A DNA stretch of 48,297 nucleotides from Acetobacter sicerae (GTDB lineage Bacteria; Pseudomonadota; Alphaproteobacteria; Acetobacterales; Acetobacteraceae). Numbering within the stretch: position 1 is the stretch's first letter; each line of letters begins with the position of its first letter. The stretch is from assembly GCF_011516765.1 (NCBI RefSeq), contig NZ_JAAABN010000017.1:1-48297 (forward strand), in the 5' to 3' direction. Positions 8,895 to 18,090 of the stretch are shown piece by piece. A program made the position numbers and the translations under genes. The notes beneath the pieces are model-generated. The model worked only from the letters and a program-made list of their open reading frames with translations. It did no database searches and had not been told where the DNA came from.

Positions 8895-11335
8895 GGCACG
8901 CCCTCCGATCGGAGGGCTTCACGCAAAAGATCCGCCGCCCATGACACGCCACGCGCCTCAAACCACGCGGGGAGAAAACCGTCGCGGTCGTGTTCCGCCA
9001 GAACCGCATCGATCAGCCTGTGGTCGTCTTTGCCGGACGCGGCGCACAGGGCCAGAGCGACGGAACCGAGGCCGAGTTCAAACAGTCGGTTGCCACGCTG
9101 GGTCTGGCAGTAATATTCCCGCTTCGAGGCCGCGCGGGCGATAATGGCGATCTGCCGATCGTTCAGGCCGAAATCGCGATAGATGGCCATGATCTGCGGC
9201 TCGATGGCCCGCTCGTTGGGCAAGAATATCCGTGTCGGGCAGCTTTCTACCACCGCAGGCGCAATAGGAGAGTTCGCGATGTCCGAAAGCGACTGCGTGG
9301 CGAAGATGACACTGGCGTTCTTCTTGCGCAGGGTTTTCAGCCATTCCCGCAACTGACCGGAGAAATTCCCGTCGTCCAGAACGAGCCATCCCTCATCGAT
9401 GACCAGCAGGGTCGGGCGGCCATCCAGCCGTCCTTCGATGCGATGGAACAGATAAGACAGCACAGATGACGCCGCGCCAGAGCCGATCAGACCTTCGGTT
9501 TCGAAGACCACCACATCCGCATCACCCAGCCGTTCGGCGTCCGCATCCAGCAGGCGACCATATGGACCACCCAGGCAGTATGAGGCCAGCGCCTGCTTGA
9601 GGGCGTTGGACTGAAGTAATGCCACCAGCCCGGATAGGGTTCGCTCCTGCATGGGTGAAGACGCCAGGGAGTTCAGGGCTGACCAGAGATACGCCTTGAC
9701 GTCGGGCGTCAGCGTTACCCCCTCGCCGGCAAGGATCTGTCCCAGCCATTCGCTGGCCCATTTGCGCTCGTCTGGATCATCGATCCGCGCAAGCGGCTGG
9801 AGTGAGACGGCAGGAAACTGAGAATTATCATCCGTCAGGCCACCACCGAGATCATGCCAGTCTCCGCCCATACCAAGCGCGGCCGCCCGCATGGACCCGC
9901 CGAAGTCAAAGGCGAATATCTGCGCACCTACATAGCGACGGAACTGCAACGCCATCAAAGCCAACAGCACCGACTTACCCGCCCCCGTCGGTCCCGCGAT
10001 CAAGGTGTGACCGACATCACTGGCATGAAGCGAGAACCGAAACGGCGTGGCCCCAGCGGTTTTGCCGTAGAACAGCGGTGCGGCCTTGAAATGTACGTCC
10101 TGATCCGGTCCCGCCCACACGGCGGAAAGCGGGATCATATGCGCCAGGTTCAACGTCGAGACCGGGGGCTGACGGACATTGGCGTAGACATGACCTGGCA
10201 GAGATCCCAGCCACGCCTCTACAGCGTTCAGGCTTTCCGTCATGCAGGTGAAGTCGCGGCCCTGAATGATCTTTTCCACGAGACGGAGTTTTTCAGCAGC
10301 AATACTGGCACTGCCATCCCACACCGTGACGGTGGCGGTGATATATGCCTGCCCGACGTCATCCGCACCAAGGGACTGGAGCGCCAGATCGGCATCGACT
10401 GCCTTGTTGGCGGCATCATTGTCCACCAGAACGGATGCTTCGTTGGTCATGACTTCGCGGACAATGGCCGCAATGCTCTTGCGCTTTGCAAACCACTGGC
10501 GACGGATCTTCGTCAGAATCTTGGTGGCATCGGTCTTGTCCAGCAGGATCGCGCGGGTGGACCAGCGATACGGCATGGCCAGCCGGTTCAGGTCATCCAG
10601 GATTCCGGGGAAAGTCCGGCTGGGGAAACCTGTGATGGTTAGAGTTTTCAGGTAGGCATCGCCGAGTTTCGGTTCCAGACCGCCCGAAAGCGGCTGGTCC
10701 ACCAGCAGCGCGTCGAGATGCATGGGGATTTCCGGCACCCGGACCCGCTGGTTTCGGGTGGAAATGGTGGAATGGAGATAGGTGAGCGTCTCGCCGTCGT
10801 TCAGCCATGCGGCCTCGGGCATGAATCCGTCCAGCAGAGCAAGCAGCCGATCACTGCGATCGATGAAGGCATGGAGCATGCCATGCGGATCCGGTCCGTC
10901 ACGTTCCCGCCCCTCATAGAGAAAGCGCGCTGCCCGGTCAGATGATTCAGCAGGCGGTAGCCAGACAAGCGTGAGAAAATACCGGCTCTCGAAATGCGCG
11001 CCCTCGTCCTCAAACTGCTCCCGACGTTCCATATCCACCATCTGACTGGCAGCGTCTGGGAAATCGCTTTCTGGGTAAATCGTGGCCGGGACGCGCTGCG
11101 CCTCCACGAACACCGCCCAGCCTGAACCCAATCTCCGCAAGGCATTATTGAGGCGTGCCGTCACACCCACCAGTTCAGCAGGCATTGCACTATCGAGATC
11201 GGGACCACGTATTTTTGCGGTGCGCTGAAAACTGCCGTCCTTGTTCAGAACGACACCACCCCCGACCAGCGCCGCCCAAGGGAGAAAGTCGGACAGGAGG
11301 GAATTCCGATTGCGATATTCACCAAGGGACATCAT
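8891..11335 (-). CDS. trbE: TrbE, VirB4-family T4SS ATPase
   Basis: Large AAA+ ATPase that energises pilus assembly and substrate transfer. The CagE/TrbE/VirB4 N-terminal domain is followed by a C-terminal ATPase with Walker A AGPTGAGKS at about residues 444-452 and Walker B LLVIDEGWL near 640-650. The ATG at 11335 is chosen because GGGAGG lies just upstream and the family begins MxSLxEYRN; an upstream ATG at 11362 would overlap trbD and adds nine atypical residues. It follows trbD by about 11 bases and overlaps trbJ by four. About 814 residues, full length. Confidence 0.93.
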   Translation of the reverse strand: MMSLGEYRNRNSLLSDFLPWAALVGGGVVLNKDGSFQRTAKIRGPDLDSAMPAELVGVTARLNNALRRLGSGWAVFVEAQRVPATIYPESDFPDAASQMVDMERREQFEDEGAHFESRYFLTLVWLPPAESSDRAARFLYEGRERDGPDPHGMLHAFIDRSDRLLALLDGFMPEAAWLNDGETLTYLHSTISTRNQRVRVPEIPMHLDALLVDQPLSGGLEPKLGDAYLKTLTITGFPSRTFPGILDDLNRLAMPYRWSTRAILLDKTDATKILTKIRRQWFAKRKSIAAIVREVMTNEASVLVDNDAANKAVDADLALQSLGADDVGQAYITATVTVWDGSASIAAEKLRLVEKIIQGRDFTCMTESLNAVEAWLGSLPGHVYANVRQPPVSTLNLAHMIPLSAVWAGPDQDVHFKAAPLFYGKTAGATPFRFSLHASDVGHTLIAGPTGAGKSVLLALMALQFRRYVGAQIFAFDFGGSMRAAALGMGGDWHDLGGGLTDDNSQFPAVSLQPLARIDDPDERKWASEWLGQILAGEGVTLTPDVKAYLWSALNSLASSPMQERTLSGLVALLQSNALKQALASYCLGGPYGRLLDADAERLGDADVVVFETEGLIGSGAASSVLSYLFHRIEGRLDGRPTLLVIDEGWLVLDDGNFSGQLREWLKTLRKKNASVIFATQSLSDIANSPIAPAVVESCPTRIFLPNERAIEPQIMAIYRDFGLNDRQIAIIARAASKREYYCQTQRGNRLFELGLGSVALALCAASGKDDHRLIDAVLAEHDRDGFLPAWFEARGVSWAADLLREALRSEGVP

Positions 11336-11346
11336 GGCCGACCTCC

Positions 11347-11622
11347 CTATGCCCGCAGCCAAGCGGGATAGCGAAGATGCCGCCGCCCCACCTCGATGAA
11401 CAGCGGATCACGCTTGGCGCCCCAGACCGCGAGCGTGTGTCCTACAAGCCAGAACACCGTCCCGATCAGCCACAGCCGCAGACCCAGCGCGATAGCCGCT
11501 GCCAGTGTGCCGTTGGCAATGGCCACGGCACGGGGTGCCCCACCCAGCAGGATTGGATCGGTCAGGGAGCGATGCACCGGGACATGAAATCCTGGCACCG
11601 CGTCATCATCATATCCCGCCAT
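11347..11622 (-). CDS. trbD: TrbD, VirB3-like T4SS membrane protein
   Basis: A 91-residue inner-membrane protein beginning MAGYDDDAVPGFHVPVHRSL, with two adjacent hydrophobic segments (AVAIANGTLAAAIALGLRLW and LIGTVFWLVGHTLAVW), then FIEVGRRHLRYPAWL, the standard TrbD ending. Its ATG shares one base with the trbC stop (TGATG), so translation is coupled. A longer in-frame extension upstream lies inside trbC in another frame and is not credible. Confidence 0.9.
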   Translation of the reverse strand: MAGYDDDAVPGFHVPVHRSLTDPILLGGAPRAVAIANGTLAAAIALGLRLWLIGTVFWLVGHTLAVWGAKRDPLFIEVGRRHLRYPAWLRA

Positions 11623-11978
11623 CAGATTAGTGCTCCGCCCGAGAAGGAGAAGAAGGACAGAAAAAACGAGCTGGCCGCAAAAGCGATGGACAGACCAAAG
11701 ACGATCTGGATCAGGCGACGAAAGCCGCCCGAGCTTTCCCCAAATGCCAGCGTCAGGCCGGTCACGGTGATGATAATCACCGAGACGATCTTCGCGACCG
11801 GTCCCTGCACGGATTCCAGAATCTGGTTGAGCGGCTCTTCCCATGGCATACCGGCCCCCGATGCCCAGGCCGATGACCCGAAGCAGAACGACAGCAGCAT
11901 CGCTGTGCCGATCACACGACTATCGGGCAGGCTGCGAGCAGACCGGGCGACGGACTGGAGGCGTGAACGGGCCATCAT
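11622..11978 (-). CDS. trbC: TrbC, VirB2-like pilin
   Basis: Major conjugative pilin precursor of 118 residues. A long signal region (SRVIGTAMLLSFCFGSSAWASG, cleavage after AWA or nearby) is followed by a mature part with two membrane helices (VAKIVSVIIITVTGLTLAFG and IVFGLSIAFAASSFFLSFF). The mature TrbC pilins of related systems are cyclised by the TraF protease; a traF gene lies at 21.1-21.6 kb. Its ATG overlaps the trbB stop by four bases. Confidence 0.9.
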   Translation of the reverse strand: MMARSRLQSVARSARSLPDSRVIGTAMLLSFCFGSSAWASGAGMPWEEPLNQILESVQGPVAKIVSVIIITVTGLTLAFGESSGGFRRLIQIVFGLSIAFAASSFFLSFFSFSGGALI

Positions 11979-12979
11979 GATGTCTCTCCCTTCCCGGAGA
12001 ACGCTGTTTCGGAGGATGACAGGCTGGCCGGACGGATGCGGTAAGCGTCTGTCGCGGGATCAAGACCGTCGATTTCGGCCAGTTCGCTCAGGCGACGGGC
12101 GGTACCGCGCCCTGACAGCACGGCAATCACGTCAATGGTTTCGGCAATCATCGCGCGTGGCACGGTGACGACGGCTTCCTGGATCAACTGTTCCAATCGA
12201 TAGAGGGCAGCCAGCACCGATCCGGCATGCAGAGTGCCAATTCCGCCCGGATGGCCGGTTCCCCAGGCCTTGAGCAGATCAAGGGCCTCGGGACCACGGA
12301 CCTCGCCAATCGGAATACGGTCAGGGCGCAGGCGGAGTGCCGATCGCACCAGTTCGGACAGTGTAATGACACCATCCTTTGTACGCATGGCGATCAGATT
12401 GGCCGCCGTGCATTGCAGTTCGCGCGTATCCTCGATCAGGACCACGCGATCCTCTGTTTTTGCGACCTCGGCCAGCAACGCATTGGTCAGTGTGGTCTTG
12501 CCGGTCGATGTGCCACCGACCACGAGGATATTCCTGCGGGCCATGACCGCAGTGCGCAGCCAGTCCGCCTGCGCCTCTGTCATGATGTTGGCCGCGACAT
12601 AATCCCCGAGCGTGAAGACCGCGACCGCCGGTTTTCGAATGGCGAAACTCGGCGCTGCAACAACTGGCGGGAGCAGCCCTTCGAACCGCTCACCCGTCGG
12701 CAGTTCAGCAGAAACGCGGGGGGCACCGGAATGTACCTCTGCTCCAACATGGTGGGCGACCAGACGCACAATGCGTTCGGCATCAGCGGCGGAGAGAATT
12801 TCCCCCGTGTCGGTCATTCCGCCTGCCAGACGGTCAGTCCACAGCCGACCATCCGGGTTCAGCATGACCTCGATCGTGGCAGGATCGGAGAGATGCGCGG
12901 CAATGGCAGGCCCCATCGCCGTACGCAGCATGGCGGAACTTCGCACCGTCCCGGGGGACAAAGGCTGATGAACTGTCAT
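11975..12979 (-). CDS. trbB: TrbB, VirB11-family T4SS ATPase
   Basis: Hexameric traffic ATPase at the base of the conjugative machine. About 334 residues with the N-terminal VirB11 domain, Walker [14 protein letters not shown] at about 152-164, an Asp box ([13 protein letters not shown]) and the His box [15 protein letters not shown]. The ATG at 12979 ([10 protein letters not shown]) is favoured over one at 13018, since it matches family N-termini and leaves a leader after the putative promoter at 13034-13062. It is the first gene of the trb operon and overlaps trbC by four bases. Confidence 0.93.
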   Translation of the reverse strand: MTVHQPLSPGTVRSSAMLRTAMGPAIAAHLSDPATIEVMLNPDGRLWTDRLAGGMTDTGEILSAADAERIVRLVAHHVGAEVHSGAPRVSAELPTGERFEGLLPPVVAAPSFAIRKPAVAVFTLGDYVAANIMTEAQADWLRTAVMARRNILVVGGTSTGKTTLTNALLAEVAKTEDRVVLIEDTRELQCTAANLIAMRTKDGVITLSELVRSALRLRPDRIPIGEVRGPEALDLLKAWGTGHPGGIGTLHAGSVLAALYRLEQLIQEAVVTVPRAMIAETIDVIAVLSGRGTARRLSELAEIDGLDPATDAYRIRPASLSSSETAFSGKGETS

Positions 12980-13033
12980 GAAAATCCCCGCTTTTTCAGA
13001 AACCTGGACACAGATCACAGGCGCGGGAAGTAT

Positions 13034-13095
13034 TAAGAAGGGACCATTCCGCCAGTTTTCAACAGTGTTTCATCGGGCTGCGTAACGGGGCGCAA
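13034..13095 (-). promoter_or_regulatory. Putative trbB operon promoter with conserved upstream motif
   Basis: On the plus strand GTTTTCAACA (13055-13064), then 13 bases, CTGCGTA (13078-13084), 3 bases, GGGCGCAA (13088-13095). The same three blocks at exactly the same spacing lie upstream of traG (15739-15779). Read on the minus strand, TTGAAA fits a -35 box and TTCTTA 17 bases later a weak -10, about 48 nt before the leader's ATG. The two GC-rich blocks lie just upstream of the -35, where an activator would bind. Confidence 0.5.
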
Positions 13096-13247
13096 CGAGG
13101 CGTAAAATTATCGGCGGGAAGCAACAGTCCGACAGATCCAACGACATAAAAAGTCAGTTCTGCCGTAATCCGAAGAGACATATCTCTGAGTCGATTCAAC
13201 CTCAGGCGTGCCTTCAAATTCAGCCGTAAGCACAGACGCTGTTTCCG

Positions 13248-13685
13248 TTACGATGGATCTGGCTCCCCTCCGGCGGCATTGGACGGAAGAACATCTTCAT
13301 GCAGGCGCCGGCCGGTTGCCAGACGCCTGCCGAGTGCTTCGATGAAGCCTTCATAACGCTCGGCCGCCTGCGCCCGTGCAGCAGCAGCCAAGCTTTCCGG
13401 CAACGCGGGCGTCATGATCATCCAGAAACGAATGAACTGGGCCAGCGTCTCGACGGTAATCCCGGTATCGCGCTCCAGCCGTGACAGGCGTTTATCGACA
13501 CGGTCCAGCCGTCGGGTCAGTGCGGCCTGCCCAGTCCCCTCTTCAGGAGAGAAAAAGACAGACAAAGCCGTCTCGACCACGAGGGAACCGGACTGACGGC
13601 GGCGGATGGCCATCTCGCTGACAGCTTTGAACAGATCGGGATCGAGATAGACCGTCATCTGCTGCTTCTTGCGGGCACGTTTCAT
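13248..13685 (-). CDS. CopG/RHH-type protein coupled to traG
   Basis: A 145-residue protein with an N-terminal ribbon-helix-helix (MTVYLDPDLFKAVSEMAIRR followed by SGSLVVETALSVFF), a coiled-coil-like segment (RRLDRVDKRLSRLERDTGIT) and a C-terminal helical region. Such CopG-like proteins are coded directly after traG in this ICE family and could be auxiliary relaxosome factors or repressors; which is not shown by the sequence. Its ATG overlaps the traG stop by four bases, so it is the second gene of the traG operon; a separate promoter follows before trbB. Confidence 0.82.
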   Translation of the reverse strand: MKRARKKQQMTVYLDPDLFKAVSEMAIRRRQSGSLVVETALSVFFSPEEGTGQAALTRRLDRVDKRLSRLERDTGITVETLAQFIRFWMIMTPALPESLAAAARAQAAERYEGFIEALGRRLATGRRLHEDVLPSNAAGGEPDPS

Positions 13686-15688
13686 GGTCCACCGATCTCC
13701 ATGCCATCATCGCGGTCAATGGCAGCCAGCCGGGCGACTTTCTGCAGATCGAGAAAGTCCCGGTCCCACCGTGTGCCGCGCTGGCTGGCCTCGGGTGGTC
13801 TGGTCTGTTCGCGCTGCTCATCCGTCTCATCATGGGGTGGAATATCGGCGGGGTCGGCATCCGGAGTGCGCTTGTGCCCGGCCCCCAGAGGTGTTTCCTC
13901 TTCCTGCGTTGGCTGTGTGGGAGCTGAGCCGTGTCCGGCTGTTTCAGGCAAGGGGCGCAGGGTCCAGTCATCCGGATGCGTTGGTGTTGACGCCTTTGCC
14001 TCGCCCGACTTGGGCGGTGGAAGCAATCGTTCCTTGAAGCGCGTATCAGCGTAATAGCGTGCCTTCTTGGCCCGGACAGGCGGGGTGCCAGCCGCCATGA
14101 CAATTTCATCGGCTGGTGGAAGCTGCATGATTTCACCGGGCGTCAGGAGCGGGCGCGCGCTTTCCTGCCGCGAAACCATCAGATGCCCCAGCCAGGGGGA
14201 CAGGCGATGCCCGGCATAGTTTTTCTGGGAGCGGATTTCGGTGGCGGTCCCCAGCGCATCCGAGACCCGTTTGGCAGTCCGCTCATCATTGGTAGCGAAG
14301 CTGACCCGCACATGGCAGTTATCGAGGATCGAGTTGTTCTGACCGTAGGCTTTCTCGATCTGATTGAGACTCTGGGCGATCAGAAAAGCCTTGATGCCGT
14401 AGCCTCCCATGAACGCCAAAGCGCTTTCAAAGAAATCGAGACGCCCGAGTGCGGGAAATTCATCCAGCATCATCAGCAGGCGATGATTATGCTTATGCGC
14501 GTTCAGATCCTCCGTCAGCCTGCGCCCGATCTGGTTCAGCATCAGACGGATCAGCGGTTTGGTGCGACTGATATCCGAGGGTGGCACGCTGAGATAAAGC
14601 GTGGAGGGCCGATGCCCTTTGACAATATCCGCAATCCGCCAGGCACAACGCGAGGTAACTTTCGCAACGACCGGATCGCGATACAGGCCTAGAAACGACA
14701 TGGCGGTGGAGAGCACACCAGACCGTTCGTTGGGAGATTTGTTCAGCAGTTCACGGGCAGCGGATGCAACCACCGGATGCGGGCCATCCATGCCCAGATG
14801 CTTCGTCTGCATCATCGCAGCAAGCGTGGCTTCAATCGAGCGTTTCGGATCGGAAAGCAGGTTGGCAACACCGTAGAGCGTCTTGTCCTTCTCGGCATAC
14901 AGAACATGGAGGATGGCACCCACCAAAAGGGAGTGTGATGTTTTCTCCCAGTGGTTCCGGCGTTCAAGCGATCCTTCGGGATCGACAAGCACGTCCGCGA
15001 CATTCTGGGCGTCGCGTACCTCCCATTCCCCTTGGCGAATTTCAAGCAGCGGGTTGTAGGGATCAGAAGCAGGGTTGGTCGGGTCGAAGAGGATAACCCG
15101 GCTGAAACGCGCACGAAAGCCCGCAGTGATCTGCCAGTTTTCACCCTTGATATCATGGACGATAGTTGATCCGGGCCATGTCAGAAGGGTGGGAATAACA
15201 AGCCCGACCCCCTTGCCAGACCGGGTCGGCGCGAAACAAAGGACGTGCTCAGGACCGTTGTGGCGGAGATAGTCACGCCCATACTGCCCAAGAATGACAC
15301 CGTCAGGATCGAGCAGTCCGGATTGTTGCAATTCCTCTCGACTGGCCCAGCGCGCACTTCCATAAGTCGCCGCCCGTCTCACCTCACGGGCACGGCGAAC
15401 CGACAACGTGATGACAGACGCCAGTGCCAGCACACCACCACTTCCTGCGATCCACCCGCCCTGCTCGAAGATATCCGGGGCATACGCATCATAGGCGTAC
15501 CACCACCAGAAGATCATGGGCGGCCAGTAGACGGGCCAATGATGCGCAAGCGTGAACCAAGGGAGGCCGAGTTGGGCCTGAAAGCCCAGTTTCCACGCCA
15601 CCCACTGTGTCGCCCCCCACCACGAAGCGAGGATAATCAGAAGGGCGAGGCTAACCTGTCCCCATAAAATCCTCGATCCAGACATCAC
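13682..15688 (-). CDS. traG: TraG, type IV coupling protein (VirD4)
   Basis: Couples the relaxase-DNA complex to the secretion channel. About 668 residues: two N-terminal membrane segments (VSLALLIILASWWGATQWVA and IAGSGGVLALASVITLSV), Walker A CFAPTRSGKGVGLVIP near 150-160, Walker B LLMMLDEFPALGRLDFF near 400-412 and the VirD4 motif FLIAQSLNQIEKAYG. The C-terminal 100 residues are charged, proline-rich and probably disordered. The start is preceded by AGGAGAAAATTGTG. It heads an operon with the CopG-like gene. Confidence 0.94.
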   Translation of the reverse strand: MMSGSRILWGQVSLALLIILASWWGATQWVAWKLGFQAQLGLPWFTLAHHWPVYWPPMIFWWWYAYDAYAPDIFEQGGWIAGSGGVLALASVITLSVRRAREVRRAATYGSARWASREELQQSGLLDPDGVILGQYGRDYLRHNGPEHVLCFAPTRSGKGVGLVIPTLLTWPGSTIVHDIKGENWQITAGFRARFSRVILFDPTNPASDPYNPLLEIRQGEWEVRDAQNVADVLVDPEGSLERRNHWEKTSHSLLVGAILHVLYAEKDKTLYGVANLLSDPKRSIEATLAAMMQTKHLGMDGPHPVVASAARELLNKSPNERSGVLSTAMSFLGLYRDPVVAKVTSRCAWRIADIVKGHRPSTLYLSVPPSDISRTKPLIRLMLNQIGRRLTEDLNAHKHNHRLLMMLDEFPALGRLDFFESALAFMGGYGIKAFLIAQSLNQIEKAYGQNNSILDNCHVRVSFATNDERTAKRVSDALGTATEIRSQKNYAGHRLSPWLGHLMVSRQESARPLLTPGEIMQLPPADEIVMAAGTPPVRAKKARYYADTRFKERLLPPPKSGEAKASTPTHPDDWTLRPLPETAGHGSAPTQPTQEEETPLGAGHKRTPDADPADIPPHDETDEQREQTRPPEASQRGTRWDRDFLDLQKVARLAAIDRDDGMEIGGP

Positions 15689-15717
15689 AATTTTCTCCTA
15701 ACACACGACCGGAGAAA

Positions 15718-15779
15718 TAGAAAATCTGAGTCGGACATGTTTTCAACAACGAGTGTCTCATCTGCGTAGTCGGGCGCAA
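15718..15779 (-). promoter_or_regulatory. Putative traG promoter with conserved upstream motif
   Basis: Second copy of the trbB upstream motif: GTTTTCAACA (15739-15748), CTGCGTA (15762-15768) and GGGCGCAA (15772-15779), with block spacing identical to the trbB copy although the spacer sequences differ. On the minus strand TTGAAA and, 17 bases on, TTTCTA may be the -35 and -10, giving a leader of about 23 nt with AGGAG before the traG ATG. Confidence 0.5.
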
Positions 15780-15821
15780 AAATTTCGGCATATTATAAAA
15801 TACATAATAAAGAATTATTGA

Positions 15822-17336
15822 TTATGGAAATTTTTTACTTATATTCGGCAAATCGCTCCACATAGCATCAAATTCGTCTCGAAATAGAAGCGGGTCAACT
15901 TTTGAGATGACATCTGGAAACATCTTTGATGCAAATGGCAAAGCTGACAGGCCTTTTCTGTTTTCATGAGTCACTTTTTCCATCACGGATTGAATACCTA
16001 TGTTGCCAATCACTTGGCTCAGAATCTCGAATTCGGACGCCGATATAACTGAATAAGGCGTCGTAATTAAGATATCATCCGCAATACCCTCTTCACTCAA
16101 TAACCTGACAACGTGACCACGGAGCATTTCGGGAACGACTGAGCTAACAAAAAACCAGTCTTCAAGCGTAAGAACAATTGCATAAGTAGGCAGTCCATCG
16201 CGCTGCCACCGTGTAAAACCTTGGTAAGCACGATGAATGTTTTGATAATGCTGCACAATACCCGTTGCCATAATATGCAAATCTTCATCTAAGGTAGCGG
16301 TGTCCAATTTTGTTTTAGCTTCCAACCTAAGCCTTTTTGTTTTAGCTTCTATAAAGACGTGCCCTGTATTGTCTGACAACGTCCAATCAATACCATGCAT
16401 CTTGTTACAGCCAATGGTATATGGCTCTTCATCCAAAATTGAAAAACGTTTATTCCCACAAGTTTTATTAAGAACTTCGCCGATGTACTGTTCAAAGGAA
16501 TTTCCGTAAGGGTTACTAAAATCGGCTTCCTTAACTAAATCATAAAATACGCCAACCGTTATCCGTCGTTGTAAATGCCACGGCACAGGGCAGATCAATC
16601 GCTCAGGAAACATTTTATCGTAGCTTATAAGCGGTGTGTTAACCAATGGATTCCATGTATATACCCAATCTTGGTCATAACGTTGCTCATGACGCAGGTT
16701 TTCTTTTAGATCCTTTGTGGTAATTAAGAGGCGACGAAAAAATTCATTAGATGAGTCCTGATTAATACCCAGAAAAGAATAATCCTGATCACGACTCCCG
16801 TAGTCCCTGTTATGAAAAACTCCAGAAACTGCAACTCCTAGACGTATGAGTCTTTGCATATCCATACCGAGCTTACGAATTACAATTTCATTGACTTCAT
16901 CATAACCATAAATTTTGTAGGCTCGAATTATGGGAGCTGCGCCGTCATCTATTTGCCATACAATCTGTCTATGAGCTATACGGTGTAATTCTAACATCGC
17001 ATCAATGCTTCCCGTGGGATTACTATCAAATGCGACATCGTCCAAATGACGGAGCATATTGACGGCTTTCCCAAGATCAGACCAATTAGATAAACTCAAA
17101 GAACTGTCAGTGCTGCTGTTTAGAATTAACTCACGCACCAGAATATCCAACTCCCATGGAAATATGTGACCCTTTAAATCTCTACGGTGGCTAGGAATTT
17201 TCAAGAAATAATCCGACGGAAGCGGTTTATTATATAGTAAATTAAGATAAAATTGGCGAATATTAAGAAGCCCCGGTAACAAAGAGAATTTTCTCATATA
17301 ATTTCTGAAAGGCTTATATTCGTCGTAAAAATTCAT
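15822..17336 (-). CDS. AT-rich PD-(D/E)XK nuclease-like protein
   Basis: About 504 residues, not a transfer protein. Residues near 280-340 have a restriction-endonuclease-like layout: a helix with a conserved Glu (NSFEQYIGEVLNK), then HGIDWTL with a candidate metal-binding Asp (about 317), then HVFIEAKTKR with the E-x-K pair (about 330-332). The rest is mostly helical and matches nothing I recognise. Base composition is far more AT-rich than all neighbours and the gene interrupts the usual traG-relaxase order, which implies recent acquisition, possibly as a defence gene. EAKTK occurs twice in tandem (about 330-334 and 339-343). A TTG two codons upstream is an alternative start; AAAAGG precedes both. 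Confidence 0.7.
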   Translation of the reverse strand: MNFYDEYKPFRNYMRKFSLLPGLLNIRQFYLNLLYNKPLPSDYFLKIPSHRRDLKGHIFPWELDILVRELILNSSTDSSLSLSNWSDLGKAVNMLRHLDDVAFDSNPTGSIDAMLELHRIAHRQIVWQIDDGAAPIIRAYKIYGYDEVNEIVIRKLGMDMQRLIRLGVAVSGVFHNRDYGSRDQDYSFLGINQDSSNEFFRRLLITTKDLKENLRHEQRYDQDWVYTWNPLVNTPLISYDKMFPERLICPVPWHLQRRITVGVFYDLVKEADFSNPYGNSFEQYIGEVLNKTCGNKRFSILDEEPYTIGCNKMHGIDWTLSDNTGHVFIEAKTKRLRLEAKTKLDTATLDEDLHIMATGIVQHYQNIHRAYQGFTRWQRDGLPTYAIVLTLEDWFFVSSVVPEMLRGHVVRLLSEEGIADDILITTPYSVISASEFEILSQVIGNIGIQSVMEKVTHENRKGLSALPFASKMFPDVISKVDPLLFRDEFDAMWSDLPNISKKFP

Positions 17337-17342
17337 CTGCAA

Positions 17343-18090
17343 ATCGGCCTTTTAATCATAGATACTTTAATTAATAAATTTATATATATTATTAATTTAT
17401 TTTTTCAAACATCTCCATAATATCATGACTTGACCATTTGCCAAACATAAGTTTGACGGCCTAATGATTCCTTAAATGATCCTCCCACCTAATATCTGCA
17501 TCAACAGATAATTTTAGTAGAGATCTCTGAATCTTCAGAATTCCTGTTCCCGGCACCTTCATCTAGATATCCAGTTTATGTGGCTGTGTCAGGATCACCG
17601 ACATGGCCCTTGGGTGGATCGCACCGACTTCCTGATTAGCTTCTGTGGAGAGGAAGCCGAACAGGTCAACCGTCGTTTCGACTTCAGACAGTTTCCGCAC
17701 TGAAGTCCATCAGCATCAGGTTCTGACAAAAAAGGCCTGCGGTTCTCCATCATTTCGCACAAACCACATGGGCCGCGATTTCCCGTCAGACGAGCACCCG
17801 GCTCCGAAAACACCGTTAGCGGTATCAGACAGCGATGTTTTACGCTTTCCCAGCGGGGCCACCACATCGAGAATGCACTACTGCCCTTGTTTGCAGCGAC
17901 AGAAGTAACGCTGGAAGCAAAGGAGCCAGATAGCTGCTCCAGTTCATACGCGATGGCGTAGAGGTGGTACAGGATTATAAATAACACACTGCATTGCGGC
18001 AATGACCTGAACTCCGAACCGATTGCCATACGATCCCGGAATTTTCATTGACGCCAATCAGTCTGGTCGTTTCCAAAGCCGCGGATACCA
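17343..18090. other. AT-rich leader and unrecognised debris
   Basis: The first 220 bp are AT-rich and belong compositionally with the nuclease gene, probably carrying its promoter. From about 17560 the GC content rises again and open frames exist on both strands (for example 17595-18029 minus), but none gives a recognisable protein and frames are interrupted. It looks like a decayed mobile-element or gene scrap at the right junction of the inserted AT-rich segment. Confidence 0.35.

Noticed and set aside
17595..18029. 144-residue minus-strand frame as a gene
   Set aside because: No recognisable family or ribosome-binding site, and an odd residue composition for the region. It is treated as debris.
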